A stretch of DNA of 46,537 bases from K189A clade bacterium (GTDB lineage: Bacteria > Pseudomonadota > Gammaproteobacteria > Pseudomonadales > Azotimanducaceae): NCBI GenBank assembly GCA_902613475.1, contig CACMHG010000013.1:1-46537 (forward strand), given 5' to 3'. The translations under genes were made by a program, and so were the position numbers. Within the stretch, counting starts at the first letter, position 1; the number at the start of each line of letters is the position of its first letter. Below, one piece after another: positions 15,647-23,913 of the stretch. A model generated the notes under the pieces. It made no database searches. It was not told where the DNA came from and worked only from the letters and a program-made list of their open reading frames with translations.

Positions 15647-16250
15647 CTGGAACCTCCCATATCCATTCTACGATACCTACCGGAGCCATGGAGATTCGCA
15701 GCACCAAGCCTGCGATTCGTAATTGACCTCCCCCCTGCCCCTGATTTAGCGGCCAGAACTTATGCTCCTCACCGTTTTGGTCTATGGCAAAAAACTCGAG
15801 GTCTTCGACGCCCTCTAAGAGTGTTTGGGATATTGGCTCTTCGTCACCGGGGCGATCTAGCACTGGCCAGTAAGCGCGCACCAGGTTTTCACCCTGAAGG
15901 CGATAGCCCACGCGCTGCAGTTCTGATCGTGGTCGCTGCAGCGGATTTCTCCAGCCTCCCCGCGTCATGGATAGTGCACCCTCATCACCGATCATAAGCG
16001 CAGGCACGGGATTGTTTTGGGCCAGGCGGATTGAACGATTGCGAAACTGCAGCATATCTCGCTCGACGACAAGCATGGCGCGGTGGATCTGACCTAGTCG
16101 CTGGCCGCGATCATCGAGCACCTCATAGGCATCCACCGTACGACCCAGCAGCTGGGCACTGATCAGTCCAACGACGGCAAAAATAAACAGTGCCACGAGA
16201 ATTTCGATGAGCGTAAAGCCCAATTGAGGTTTGGAGGGCGTGCTATGCAT
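15639..16250 (-). CDS. gspJ: Type II secretion system minor pseudopilin J
   Basis: This minor pseudopilin is part of the GspI-J-K tip complex. The 203-aa protein carries a class III prepilin signal, QLGFTLIEILVALFIFAVVG, cut between Gly and Phe with the conserved Glu at +5. The globular part holds QIHRAMLVVERDMLQFRNRSIR and LMIGDEGALSMTRGGWRNP, which are good GspJ landmarks, followed by RVGYRLQGENLVRAYWPVLDR. The ATG overlaps the gspI stop by one base (TGATG), so translation is coupled. It overlaps gspK by 8 nt at its 3' end. Confidence 0.94.
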   Translation of the reverse strand: MHSTPSKPQLGFTLIEILVALFIFAVVGLISAQLLGRTVDAYEVLDDRGQRLGQIHRAMLVVERDMLQFRNRSIRLAQNNPVPALMIGDEGALSMTRGGWRNPLQRPRSELQRVGYRLQGENLVRAYWPVLDRPGDEEPISQTLLEGVEDLEFFAIDQNGEEHKFWPLNQGQGGGQLRIAGLVLRISMAPVGIVEWIWEVPDG

Positions 16251-16627
16251 CAGTACTGGCCTAGAAAACCAGACATATAACTATAGGGGCCCTGTCGGCC
16301 TTCTTCATCAGACGACTCGTAAACGGATACCTCTACCCTTCTAATCCAGGGGTGATCTGTGGTTTTAATCTGGGTTTCTACCTCCCACTGCCGATCTGCG
16401 AACACCAGACGAGTTTGCTGCTTACCCTCCCCCAAGGATTGCGCTTGACGGCGTTGGAGCATACGCATGCGCGTCAGCTGATTGCTGGCTATCCAGTTGG
16501 CGACCGTGCGCTGCTCTAGGCTACGCGTCTGATTTGCGACACCGCCAATCGCTGTAGAAACCGCAGCGCCGATAATGCCAATAATGGCGATGGCGATAAG
16601 CATTTCGAGCAACGTAAAGCCTCGCAT
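16250..16627 (-). CDS. gspI: Type II secretion system minor pseudopilin I
   Basis: This small pseudopilin of 125 aa is part of the tip complex. The prepilin signal is very short, MRGFTLLEMLIAIAIIGIIGA, with Gly-Phe cleavage and Glu at +5. The conserved region RTVANWIASNQLTRMRMLQR corresponds to the 'A.WVA.NQL...R' signature of GspI. It is joined to its neighbours by one-base overlaps on both sides (TAATG with gspH and TGATG with gspJ), which fixes the start codon. Length is typical. Confidence 0.94.
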   Translation of the reverse strand: MRGFTLLEMLIAIAIIGIIGAAVSTAIGGVANQTRSLEQRTVANWIASNQLTRMRMLQRRQAQSLGEGKQQTRLVFADRQWEVETQIKTTDHPWIRRVEVSVYESSDEEGRQGPYSYMSGFLGQY

Positions 16628-17244
16628 TAGGGTCTAGCCTCGGTAAATTCGTCCATCCTCTCAAGACTCAGGGGCTGAAATCCGTCCGTCGATATGTGCA
16701 AGCCATTAAGGACACCAGGCGCCGCATCTTTCACTAATAGCTTAAGGTCGAAGGGCATGGTCTCACCGCTTGAGAAAAACACGAGGTCCGGATTCCTTTT
16801 CGTGTTCGCCCCAGACGAGTCCGGATCTGCTTGATTACCCAAGGATTCATCATTCGGCGCGAACACACCCGCATTTAACTCGGTGTCGAATTGATCAAGT
16901 ACGCGCAGCTGGAAAACCACAGGGCGCGGCGGTTTATCCGGCCTGAAGGGAGACTGGATCTGCGGAAACCACTGTCGCTGATCTTCGTCGTAAGCCAAGA
17001 AACGGTAGTCTTCGGCGTCCACTACCATGCCCCACTCTTGGTTGTTTTGGATGGCTCGATCACGAGCCATTTCGATTCGCTGAACAAGCCGCTGACCGTA
17101 GGCCGTAAACGCTCTCTGATCACCTCCAGCGTCGATGGCGATCACTGCAGTGCCCATCAATATACCTATGATGAGCACGACGACCAAAAGCTCGATCACT
17201 GTGAAACCCGAAGTGGTACGACGACCCTGGTCTAAGTGCGGCAT
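16627..17244 (-). CDS. gspH: Type II secretion system minor pseudopilin H
   Basis: GspH is a minor pseudopilin placed just under the tip. The 205-aa protein has the prepilin signal TSGFTVIELLVVVLIIGILMG with Glu at +5. The downstream LVQRIEMARDRAIQNNQEWGMVVD is the GspH 'L...I..AR..AI......G' signature, and FLAYDEDQRQW follows. It is slightly long for the family because of an insert near residues 120-150 rich in Asp, Asn and Gly. It starts 32 nt after the gspG stop and overlaps gspI by one base. Confidence 0.92.
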   Translation of the reverse strand: MPHLDQGRRTTSGFTVIELLVVVLIIGILMGTAVIAIDAGGDQRAFTAYGQRLVQRIEMARDRAIQNNQEWGMVVDAEDYRFLAYDEDQRQWFPQIQSPFRPDKPPRPVVFQLRVLDQFDTELNAGVFAPNDESLGNQADPDSSGANTKRNPDLVFFSSGETMPFDLKLLVKDAAPGVLNGLHISTDGFQPLSLERMDEFTEARP

Positions 17245-17276
17245 CGACAGTCAACTGAAAGCGCGTAGATCGGGCA

Positions 17277-17705
17277 TTAGAGGTCTGACAGCCGAATGTC
17301 TGCATCGTTGCCCTCACCGCCCTCAACACCATCAGCACCAAGGCTTATTAACTCGATGCGACCATCCCGGTTCTCGTATAAGTAGGCTGCACCCCAAGGG
17401 TCCATCGGGAGTTTTTTCAGATAACCGCTGGGATTCCAGTTCCGCGCTTCAGGGGCACCGCTAGGTTGCTCAACCAAGGCCTCTAAACCCTGGTCTGACG
17501 AGGGATAGCGATAGTTATCCAACCGATAAACGTCGAGGGCAGCGGACAAGGTTCGTAAGTCTGTTTGCGCCGCTTGAACACGGGCTGCATCTGGGCGCGA
17601 TAGAAGGGTTTGTGCCGCCAACCCGCCTAAAATACTCAGGATGACGATCACTACCAGAATCTCTATCAGGGTAAAGCCTCGCTGATCAGAGTGATTACTA
17701 GTCAT
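17277..17705 (-). CDS. gspG: Type II secretion system major pseudopilin G
   Basis: GspG is the main building block of the periplasmic pseudopilus. The protein of 142 aa carries the prepilin signal QRGFTLIEILVVIVILSILGGL with Glu at +5. The core is typical: QTDLRTLSAALDVYRLDNYRYPSSDQGLEAL, LKKLPMDPWGAAYLY, and a C-terminal ISLGADGVEGGEGNDADI that forms the calcium-binding loop. I chose the start at 17705 because AGGAGA lies just upstream. An ATG at 17735 adds 10 residues outside the family pattern. It is 30 nt downstream of gspF. Being the major subunit, it is expected to be the most highly translated gene of the operon. Confidence 0.96.
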   Translation of the reverse strand: MTSNHSDQRGFTLIEILVVIVILSILGGLAAQTLLSRPDAARVQAAQTDLRTLSAALDVYRLDNYRYPSSDQGLEALVEQPSGAPEARNWNPSGYLKKLPMDPWGAAYLYENRDGRIELISLGADGVEGGEGNDADIRLSDL

Positions 17706-17735
17706 CGAAATCTCCTGTACTAAAAAACAATGCAA

Positions 17736-18947
17736 TCATACCAACTGATTCATGCTGAGCATGGGTAGCAAAATGGCCATGACGATAAATAACACCACTC
17801 CGCCCATCAGCAGCAGCATCAGGGGTTCAAACAGTTTCACTAAGGCCGAAACGACTCGCTCGACCTCGTCTTGCTGAAAGTCTGCCACCCGCCCCAGCAT
17901 AGAATCTAATGTACCGCTCTGCTCTCCTGCCGCCACCATATGCAGTAGCATCGGTGGCATCTGTCCTATTCCGGCCAAGCTGTGATGCAGGCTTATCCCC
18001 TCGCTCACGCGCTGGGTTGCTTCCCCCAGGGCGCGCTGCAACCACTGATTGGATACCACCCCACCGGCAATATGCATGGCCTCTACCAGGGGCACCCCGG
18101 AGCGCGTCAAAATCGACAGCGTATTGGTATACCGCGACGCGTTAGCGCTTCGCGTAATGCGCTGCACCAAGGGTATGTCAAACTTCAGGCGATCCCAGCG
18201 TAGTCGCAGAGCGGGCTTCGCGAGCAACCAGCGACTCAGGGCAACCAACCCCGCGGCCAGCAGTATCAGTAACCACCAGTAGCTGGCCATAAAGCTGGTT
18301 ATCGCAATCAGCGCAACGGTAAACCAGGGCAGCTCTTGTCCTGTATCGACGATGACGTTGACCATGTCGGGCACGATATAGACCATCAGACCCGAGATGA
18401 TCAGCACCGCCATCAGTAACAGTACGATCGGATAGATCATGGCCATTTCGACATTTCGGGTGGCGGAAAACTGACGCTCTTCATAGTCCGCTAGATTTTC
18501 AAGCACCTTGTCTAGAAAACCCGATTGCTCTCCCGCAGCGACTGTCGCCCGATACAGGGCAGTAAAACTCCCGCCGTGATCACTCAAGCTGACAGCGAGG
18601 CTATAGCCCTCAAGGACTTTGCTGCGAATCGCCATGATCAAGCCCTTGACCCGCTGCTTATCCGCTTGCTCAGCCACGGCAGCCAGGGCCGACTCGATGG
18701 GTAAGCCAGAGCCGACCAAAGTTGCAAGCTGTCGGGTAAAGAGCACTCGATCCAAATGTCCCAAATGACGTTGAAACGCGAACTTTTGCGGGCTCTTAAC
18801 TGCTTGACTGGAAGTTACGTCGACTTGGGTTGGTACCAAGCCTTGGTCACGCAGCAGTGTTCTCGCCTGCCGCGCACTGTCTGCTTCGATGACACCCTTA
18901 CGATTGCGTCCAGTGGCATCGAGCGCTTGGTACTCGAAAGCTGCCAT
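17736..18947 (-). CDS. gspF: Type II secretion system inner-membrane protein F
   Basis: GspF is the multi-span platform protein thought to couple GspE ATPase activity to pseudopilin assembly. The 403-aa protein has the usual two T2SSF cytoplasmic domains, each rich in helices: FTRQLATLVGSGLPIESALAAVAEQ and NTLSILTRSGVPLVEAMHIAGGV. Three membrane segments follow the expected pattern: the first near 170-190 (YPIVLLLMAVLIISGLMVYIV), the second near 205-235 and the last at the C-terminus (LLLMGGVVLFIVMAILLPML). Sequence and order match GspF. It lies 27 nt after gspE and 30 nt before gspG. Confidence 0.96.
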   Translation of the reverse strand: MAAFEYQALDATGRNRKGVIEADSARQARTLLRDQGLVPTQVDVTSSQAVKSPQKFAFQRHLGHLDRVLFTRQLATLVGSGLPIESALAAVAEQADKQRVKGLIMAIRSKVLEGYSLAVSLSDHGGSFTALYRATVAAGEQSGFLDKVLENLADYEERQFSATRNVEMAMIYPIVLLLMAVLIISGLMVYIVPDMVNVIVDTGQELPWFTVALIAITSFMASYWWLLILLAAGLVALSRWLLAKPALRLRWDRLKFDIPLVQRITRSANASRYTNTLSILTRSGVPLVEAMHIAGGVVSNQWLQRALGEATQRVSEGISLHHSLAGIGQMPPMLLHMVAAGEQSGTLDSMLGRVADFQQDEVERVVSALVKLFEPLMLLLMGGVVLFIVMAILLPMLSMNQLV

Positions 18948-18974
18948 TAGTGGGTGTTACCGTTAAAACCGACG

Positions 18975-20504
18975 TCAATCATCGAGGCTGACTCGCAAGA
19001 CTTCTTCAACACTCGTCTCGCCCGCTAAGATTTTACGTTTGCCATCTTCGCTAATACTTGGAGCCAAACTTCGCGCGTAACGAGCCAGTTCCTGTTCACT
19101 GGCCGCGTCGTGGATAAGCTCGCGCATCTTTTCATCAATGGCCACCATTTCATAAATACCGGTGCGGCCGGAAAATCCGGAATGAGAACATGCGGGACAT
19201 CCCTTCGCTTGATAGACGTTTGCTGCGCGCTCCTGCAAAAAAGCAAGCTCTGTTGAGTTTGCGGGTCTAGGCTCCCGGCATTCGTGGCACAAAACTCGAA
19301 CCAACCGCTGCGCCAACACACCGATAAGACTGGAACTTAAAAGAAAGGGTTCGACCCCCATATCGATCAAGCGGGTCACGGCCCCTACCGCGGTATTCGT
19401 GTGTAACGTGGACATTACCAAGTGTCCGGTCAAACTGGCCTGAACGGCTATCTCCGCGGTTTCTAGATCGCGAATCTCGCCGACCATCACCACATCAGGG
19501 TCCTGCCGCAAAATCGCTCTTAGACCCCTGGCGAAAGTCATATCGGCTTTATTGTTGACCTGAGTCTGGCCAATGCCGGGCAGCGAATATTCGATGGGAT
19601 CCTCTACGGTGAGCACGTTAATCGCACTGCCATTGAGCTCGGCAAGCGAGCCATAGAGGGTTGTGGTTTTACCGGAACCCGTCGGTCCGGTGACCAAAAA
19701 AATTCCGTGGGGTTTACGCACAATGCTTTGCAGCGAACTCAAGGTATGAGTTGCTAGCCCAAGTTTCTCCAGCTGTAATCTACCGGCCTGTTTATCCAGA
19801 AGCCTCAGTACGACACGCTCGCCAAAATTTGCCGGCATGGTACTTACCCTGACGTCTACCTCACGCCCTCCGATACGCAGGGAAATGCGACCGTCTTGGG
19901 GTACGCGCTTCTCCGCGATATCGAGGCGACCCATCACTTTGATCCGAGAGATCAAAAGCGAGGCTAATTCACGTCGGGGCCTCACAACCTCGCGCATGAC
20001 GCCATCGACTCGAAATCTGACTACCAAGGCCTGTTCGAAGGTTTCGATATGCACATCTGAGGCGTTCTCGCGAATTGCCTGGGCCAAAAGCGCATTGATC
20101 AATCGAATAATCGGTGCGTCGTCTTGCTGCTCTAATAAATCTTCGGTCTCGGGTAAGGCGCTGGCCAGACTGGCGAGGTCCATATCCTCGCCAAGATCTT
20201 CCATCATCTGCTTCGCCTCGCCGGAGTCATTTGCATAAGCGTTGCCGAGGAGTTCGTCAAACTCGTCCGCAGAGACCAAGCGGAGCTTAATCTTATGCCG
20301 CACATGACGACGAATTTCTGCCAACGTTGACAGGCTTGGCTGCGCTTTCGCACATACCTGCAGCTGCTGATGTGACGAATCCATCACCAGCACAACACCA
20401 AACCGACGAGCAAAGGCAAAGGGTAGCTTAAGGCGTTCAAGCTTATCAGCCTCGCTTTCATTCCCCGCTGTATAGAGATCGATCGAACCCGCGTCTGACA
20501 TCAA
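18975..20504 (-). CDS. gspE: Type II secretion system ATPase E
   Basis: GspE is the hexameric cytoplasmic ATPase that powers pseudopilus assembly. The 509-aa protein has an N-terminal GspL-binding domain, then a RecA-like core: Walker A GPTGSGKT at 273-280, Asp box TVEDPIEY at 299-306, Walker B region [12 protein letters not shown] at 335-346, and His box STLHTN at 365-370. The zinc-binding four-cysteine module is complete (Cys406, Cys409, Cys436, Cys439). Two adjacent ATGs start it and no strong Shine-Dalgarno helps choose. As first gene of the E-to-M operon it should follow the operon promoter in the 187-nt gap shared with divergent pyrB. gspC and gspD, the trans-envelope partners, do not adjoin it. 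Confidence 0.97.
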   Translation of the reverse strand: MMSDAGSIDLYTAGNESEADKLERLKLPFAFARRFGVVLVMDSSHQQLQVCAKAQPSLSTLAEIRRHVRHKIKLRLVSADEFDELLGNAYANDSGEAKQMMEDLGEDMDLASLASALPETEDLLEQQDDAPIIRLINALLAQAIRENASDVHIETFEQALVVRFRVDGVMREVVRPRRELASLLISRIKVMGRLDIAEKRVPQDGRISLRIGGREVDVRVSTMPANFGERVVLRLLDKQAGRLQLEKLGLATHTLSSLQSIVRKPHGIFLVTGPTGSGKTTTLYGSLAELNGSAINVLTVEDPIEYSLPGIGQTQVNNKADMTFARGLRAILRQDPDVVMVGEIRDLETAEIAVQASLTGHLVMSTLHTNTAVGAVTRLIDMGVEPFLLSSSLIGVLAQRLVRVLCHECREPRPANSTELAFLQERAANVYQAKGCPACSHSGFSGRTGIYEMVAIDEKMRELIHDAASEQELARYARSLAPSISEDGKRKILAGETSVEEVLRVSLDD

Positions 20505-20691
20505 TTCGCACTCACATTAGAAACCAAATGTTACCCCAGCTAGGGACAAAATCTGCACCACCTCTTAAACGAACTGTGAACGCATCAAGGGCGATTGCAT
20601 CAGTAGGCTGCCATTCCCCTGTATTTTAACTGGCGCTTGTAACTCTAGCCCCATACTATCCTCGCTCAACGAATTGAGAGGACGCCATCGT

Positions 20692-21708
20692 TTGAATTTT
20701 GTCGGGTCTCATATCATCTCCGTTGAGCAGTTTGATCGATCTGCCGCTGATCGCATTTTTGAAGTGGCCGATAAAATGCAGCCCTATGCTATGCGGCAAC
20801 GGATCACCCGAGTGCTACAAGGTGCCATTCTTTCCAACATGTTTTTCGAGCCTAGCACGCGAACCCGGGTGTCATTTGGCTCTGCTTTCAATCTCCTTGG
20901 TGGAGAGGTTAGGGAAACCAGTGAAGCCAAGACATCCTCTCTGACGAAGGGCGAATCGCTCTACGATACCGCCAGGGTGCTGTCCGGTTATAGCGATGTC
21001 ATCGTGATGCGCCACCCAGAGCCCGGCAGCGTAGCGAAGTTCGCCGAGGCCAGCAGGGTTCCGGTCATCAATGGTGGCGATGGCCCCAATGAACACCCGA
21101 GCCAAGCACTGTTAGACCTTTACACCATGCGCACAGAGATTACGGCCCAGGGACAATCAGTAGACGGCCTTAGCATCGCTCTTATTGGCGACTTGCGCTT
21201 TGGCCGCGCGGTTCATTCTTTGTGCAAACTGTTATGTTTGTATGACAATATTCGACTGCACCTTATTTCCCCGCCCGAGCTCGCATTGCCCTCAGAGATC
21301 GTCGGCTTACTCAAAAATGCCGGTCACGAGGTACTCGAATATACCGATATGGCTGATGGCATCCGTGGGGTCGATATCTTGTACGTGACTCGCACCCAAG
21401 AGGAACGATTTCCGTCTCAACAGGAGGCGGACAGATATCGGGGCCTGTTTCGACTTAACCAGGCGATTTACACGCAAAATTGCGAACCCAATACCGTCAT
21501 CATGCATCCCTTACCTCGGGATTCCCGTGCTCAGGCCCAAGAGCTGGACGATGATCTAAACCAAAACCCAAATCTGGCAATTTTCCGCCAAACCGATAAC
21601 GGCATGCTGATACGGATGGCGCTGTTCGCGCTGATATTGGATGTGGTTGACGAGGTTGATAATCACGCCAAGCCGGTGACTTGGTTCACCGCTAAGCGCC
21701 ACGGTTAA
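20692..21708 (+). CDS. pyrB: Aspartate carbamoyltransferase catalytic chain
   Basis: This enzyme condenses carbamoyl phosphate with L-aspartate, the first committed step of pyrimidine synthesis. The 338-aa protein has the carbamoyl-phosphate loop FFEPSTRTRVSF (STRTR at 55-59), the mobile SSLTKGESLYDTAR loop, NGGDGPNEHPSQALLDLYT (HPSQ at 135-138), LIGDLRFGRAVHSL and MHPLPRDSR (HPLPR at 272-276). I placed the start at TTG 20692, because GAGAGGA lies 9 nt upstream and the protein then begins NFVGSHIISV as in homologues; a TTG at 20674 would contain that Shine-Dalgarno. No pyrI or dihydroorotase-like pyrC' adjoins it, so regulatory-subunit status is unknown. It is divergent from gspE. Confidence 0.93.
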   Translation: MNFVGSHIISVEQFDRSAADRIFEVADKMQPYAMRQRITRVLQGAILSNMFFEPSTRTRVSFGSAFNLLGGEVRETSEAKTSSLTKGESLYDTARVLSGYSDVIVMRHPEPGSVAKFAEASRVPVINGGDGPNEHPSQALLDLYTMRTEITAQGQSVDGLSIALIGDLRFGRAVHSLCKLLCLYDNIRLHLISPPELALPSEIVGLLKNAGHEVLEYTDMADGIRGVDILYVTRTQEERFPSQQEADRYRGLFRLNQAIYTQNCEPNTVIMHPLPRDSRAQAQELDDDLNQNPNLAIFRQTDNGMLIRMALFALILDVVDEVDNHAKPVTWFTAKRHG

Positions 21709-21723
21709 CATTCTTTTGGGCAC

Positions 21724-21749
21724 AAAAAAGGGCTCCAGAAGAGCCCTTT
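21724..21749. terminator. Rho-independent terminator between pyrB and etfA
   Basis: A perfect 9-bp stem (21727-21735 with 21741-21749) encloses the loop CAGAA. The A-run at 21724-21729 gives a U-tract on the minus strand, so it best serves etfA. It may also end pyrB transcription from the other side. Confidence 0.85.
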
Positions 21750-21777
21750 CGACTAACGCTGTACAGCGTGCACCTGG

Positions 21778-22707
21778 CTAGATTTGCGCCTCCAGCTCGG
21801 GCAGTGCGGTGAAAAGATCCGCGACCAAACCGTAGTCGGCGACCTGGAAAATCGGCGCATCCTCATCTTTGTTGATCGCTACGATCACCTTGCTGTCTTT
21901 CATACCCGCCAGGTGCTGAATAGCGCCAGAGATGCCCACAGCAATGTACAGGTCAGGTGCAACGATCTTACCGGTTTGACCCACCTGCATATCGTTTGGC
22001 ACGAACCCGGCATCGACCGCGGCTCGGGACGCACCAATGGCTGCACCCAGCTTGTCTGCAATGCCATCGAGCAAGCCAAAGTTCTCGCCATTTTGCATGC
22101 CACGTCCGCCCGAGATAATCACGCTAGCGGCGGTTAATTCTGGGCGTTCTGACTCGGCAATTTCTTGCGAGACAAAGCTCGAAACGCCTGCGTCGGTAAC
22201 GTTGTCAATGGCTTCGACACTCGCGCTACCGCCGGTGGCCTCCACCGCATCGTAGGCCGTGCCACGAACGGTTACGACTTTGATCGCGTCAGTGGATTTA
22301 ACCGTCGCGATGGCATTACCCGCATATATCGGCCGCTTGAAGGTATCCGGACTCTCCACCGAGATAATGTCAGAGACTTGAGCGACGCCGAGTTTCGCTG
22401 CAACGCGGGGCATGATGCCCTTGCCGTTGGCGGTATGTGATGCCAGTACATGGCTGTAGGGCGCAGCTACCTCAGCAACCAAATCGCCGAGGTTCTCCGC
22501 CAATTGGTGCTCGTAGGCCGCATTGTCCGCGACCAGTACTCGGCTCACACCGGGTAAGGCGGCCACTTGACTGGCAACGCCGTCTACGCCACTTCCGGCA
22601 ATCAGTACGTCGATATCGCCGCCAATCGCTTGGGCGGCGGCAATGGTTACCAACGTTGCGCTTTTGTTCTCGCTGTTATCGTGTTCTGCGACTACCAATA
22701 TGCTCAT
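21778..22707 (-). CDS. etfA: Electron transfer flavoprotein alpha subunit
   Basis: EtfA forms a heterodimer with EtfB and carries FAD. It receives electrons from acyl-CoA dehydrogenases and passes them to ETF-ubiquinone oxidoreductase. The 309-aa protein shows an N-terminal ETF domain ([10 protein letters not shown]...) and the FAD-binding C-terminal half: [43 protein letters not shown], and the signature [22 protein letters not shown] followed by [14 protein letters not shown]. Length is normal. Its ATG overlaps the etfB stop by 4 nt. EtfD is encoded by the divergent gene just beyond etfB. Confidence 0.97.
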   Translation of the reverse strand: MSILVVAEHDNSENKSATLVTIAAAQAIGGDIDVLIAGSGVDGVASQVAALPGVSRVLVADNAAYEHQLAENLGDLVAEVAAPYSHVLASHTANGKGIMPRVAAKLGVAQVSDIISVESPDTFKRPIYAGNAIATVKSTDAIKVVTVRGTAYDAVEATGGSASVEAIDNVTDAGVSSFVSQEIAESERPELTAASVIISGGRGMQNGENFGLLDGIADKLGAAIGASRAAVDAGFVPNDMQVGQTGKIVAPDLYIAVGISGAIQHLAGMKDSKVIVAINKDEDAPIFQVADYGLVADLFTALPELEAQI

Positions 22708-23456
22708 GAGATCACCTTCGCTTCATTCTTAAGTTTGTCGACCAACTGCTCTACTGATTCTACCTTGATGCCTGCAGCGCGTTCTGCTGGTGCTTCGACC
22801 TTGAGCACCTCAACCGTAGGCGTCATGTCGACACCAAGATCTTCCGGCGTGTGTACATCCAGGGGTTTTTTCTTCGCTTTCATAATGTTCGGCAGGGACG
22901 CGTAACGCGGTTCGTTCAAACGCAGGTCCGTCGTCACGACCGCAGGGAGCGTGACAGACAGGGTCTGCATACCACCGTCTATTTCGCGGGTTACAGTGGC
23001 TTTGCCATCGGCGACGGTTACCTCAGAGGCGAAAGTAGCTTGGGGCATGCCGGTAAGCGCGGCGAACATTTGACCGGTTTGGCCGTTATCGTCATCGATA
23101 CTCTGCTTACCGAAAATCACCATACCAGCCTGTTCACGCTCTTGGATCGCGGCCAGTGCTCGGGCAATCGCTAGGGGCTGAGCGTCGGCGTCTGTTTCGA
23201 CCAGTATGGCTCGATCCGCTCCTAAGGCTAAACAGGTTCGAAGCTGCTCCTGAGACGCTGCTGTGCCGACGGAAACAGCAATCACTTCCTCCGCTACGCC
23301 CGCTTCTTTCATGCGCACGGCTTCTTCAATGCCAATTTCGCAAAAAGGGTTTACCGACATTTTTACGTTGCTGAGATCAACGCCGGTGTTATCTGGCTTC
23401 ACACGTACTTTGACGTTGTAATCCACCACTCGCTTGACAGGTACAATTACCTTCAT
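22704..23456 (-). CDS. etfB: Electron transfer flavoprotein beta subunit
   Basis: EtfB is the AMP-binding partner of EtfA. The protein of 250 aa opens with [22 protein letters not shown]. It holds [21 protein letters not shown], the [17 protein letters not shown] segment, [19 protein letters not shown], and the signature [30 protein letters not shown] that ends in the ETF-beta recognition-loop region used to contact dehydrogenases. I chose the start at 23456 because AGAGGA sits upstream and the family begins here; the ATG at 23579 would add 41 unrelated residues over a dyad-rich leader. A possible operator palindrome lies 49-83 nt upstream of the start. Confidence 0.97.
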   Translation of the reverse strand: MKVIVPVKRVVDYNVKVRVKPDNTGVDLSNVKMSVNPFCEIGIEEAVRMKEAGVAEEVIAVSVGTAASQEQLRTCLALGADRAILVETDADAQPLAIARALAAIQEREQAGMVIFGKQSIDDDNGQTGQMFAALTGMPQATFASEVTVADGKATVTREIDGGMQTLSVTLPAVVTTDLRLNEPRYASLPNIMKAKKKPLDVHTPEDLGVDMTPTVEVLKVEAPAERAAGIKVESVEQLVDKLKNEAKVIS

Positions 23457-23913
23457 TGAATCGGATCCTCTTTCAGTTGGCCGTAATGACAAGGCTCTCC
23501 CCCGCCACACAAGCGTGTTAGTGATGCGTGTTTGTGTGGTAACCGCCAACGCGGTTATGCCTAATACTAAACACCGCACCCATTCCGCCCATTAAAGGTG
23601 CCAGATGTACCGCAAATTGGCGGCAACATGTCACGCTCTTGGGTAGGTTCCCGTGACAATGCTGGGGCTTCAAACCCTGACCTTAGTTCAAAGTCGGGTG
23701 ACGAAAGCGTACAAACCGATTAATCTGCCGCCTGCGAGCCTAGCGCTAACCCAGCAATTTAGGGCGACGCATTGTCCCTATGGCCCGTGCATAGGTCAAG
23801 ACATGACGCGACGCAGCCCTGCTTGGTCAAGCCATCTTCAAAGTTTCGGTCAAAGCAAAGGGCTACAGGTAGACGCAGGGCGTGCTTTTCTAACGAGAGA
23901 GGGATTTTAAGCA
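23457..23913. other. Dyad-rich divergent control region between etfB and etfD
   Basis: This 457-nt gap between the divergent etfBA and etfD genes contains no gene I can support. A frame of 85 codons at 23653-23910 ends just before etfD but has no recognisable features. Three inverted repeats stand out: 23505-23539 (described separately), TGTCACG/CGTGACA at 23629-23635 and 23652-23658, and CCTATG/CATAGG at 23777-23782 and 23790-23795. The region probably holds both promoters and binding sites for a fatty-acid or redox regulator, but no known operator matched convincingly. GAGAGGGA near 23898 is the Shine-Dalgarno of etfD. Confidence 0.55.
23505..23539. promoter_or_regulatory. Imperfect palindrome upstream of etfB
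   Basis: Two 13-nt arms, 23505-23517 and 23527-23539, match at 10 of 13 positions around a 9-nt spacer. The outer eight bases, CCACACAA and TTGTGTGG, pair perfectly. The site is 49-83 nt upstream of the etfB start, a good position for an operator. The binding protein is unknown. Confidence 0.45.

Noticed and set aside
23653..23910. 85-codon frame ending just before etfD
   Set aside because: No recognisable features or conserved domain, and it runs through two of the inverted repeats. A leader peptide cannot be excluded, but I see nothing to support one.
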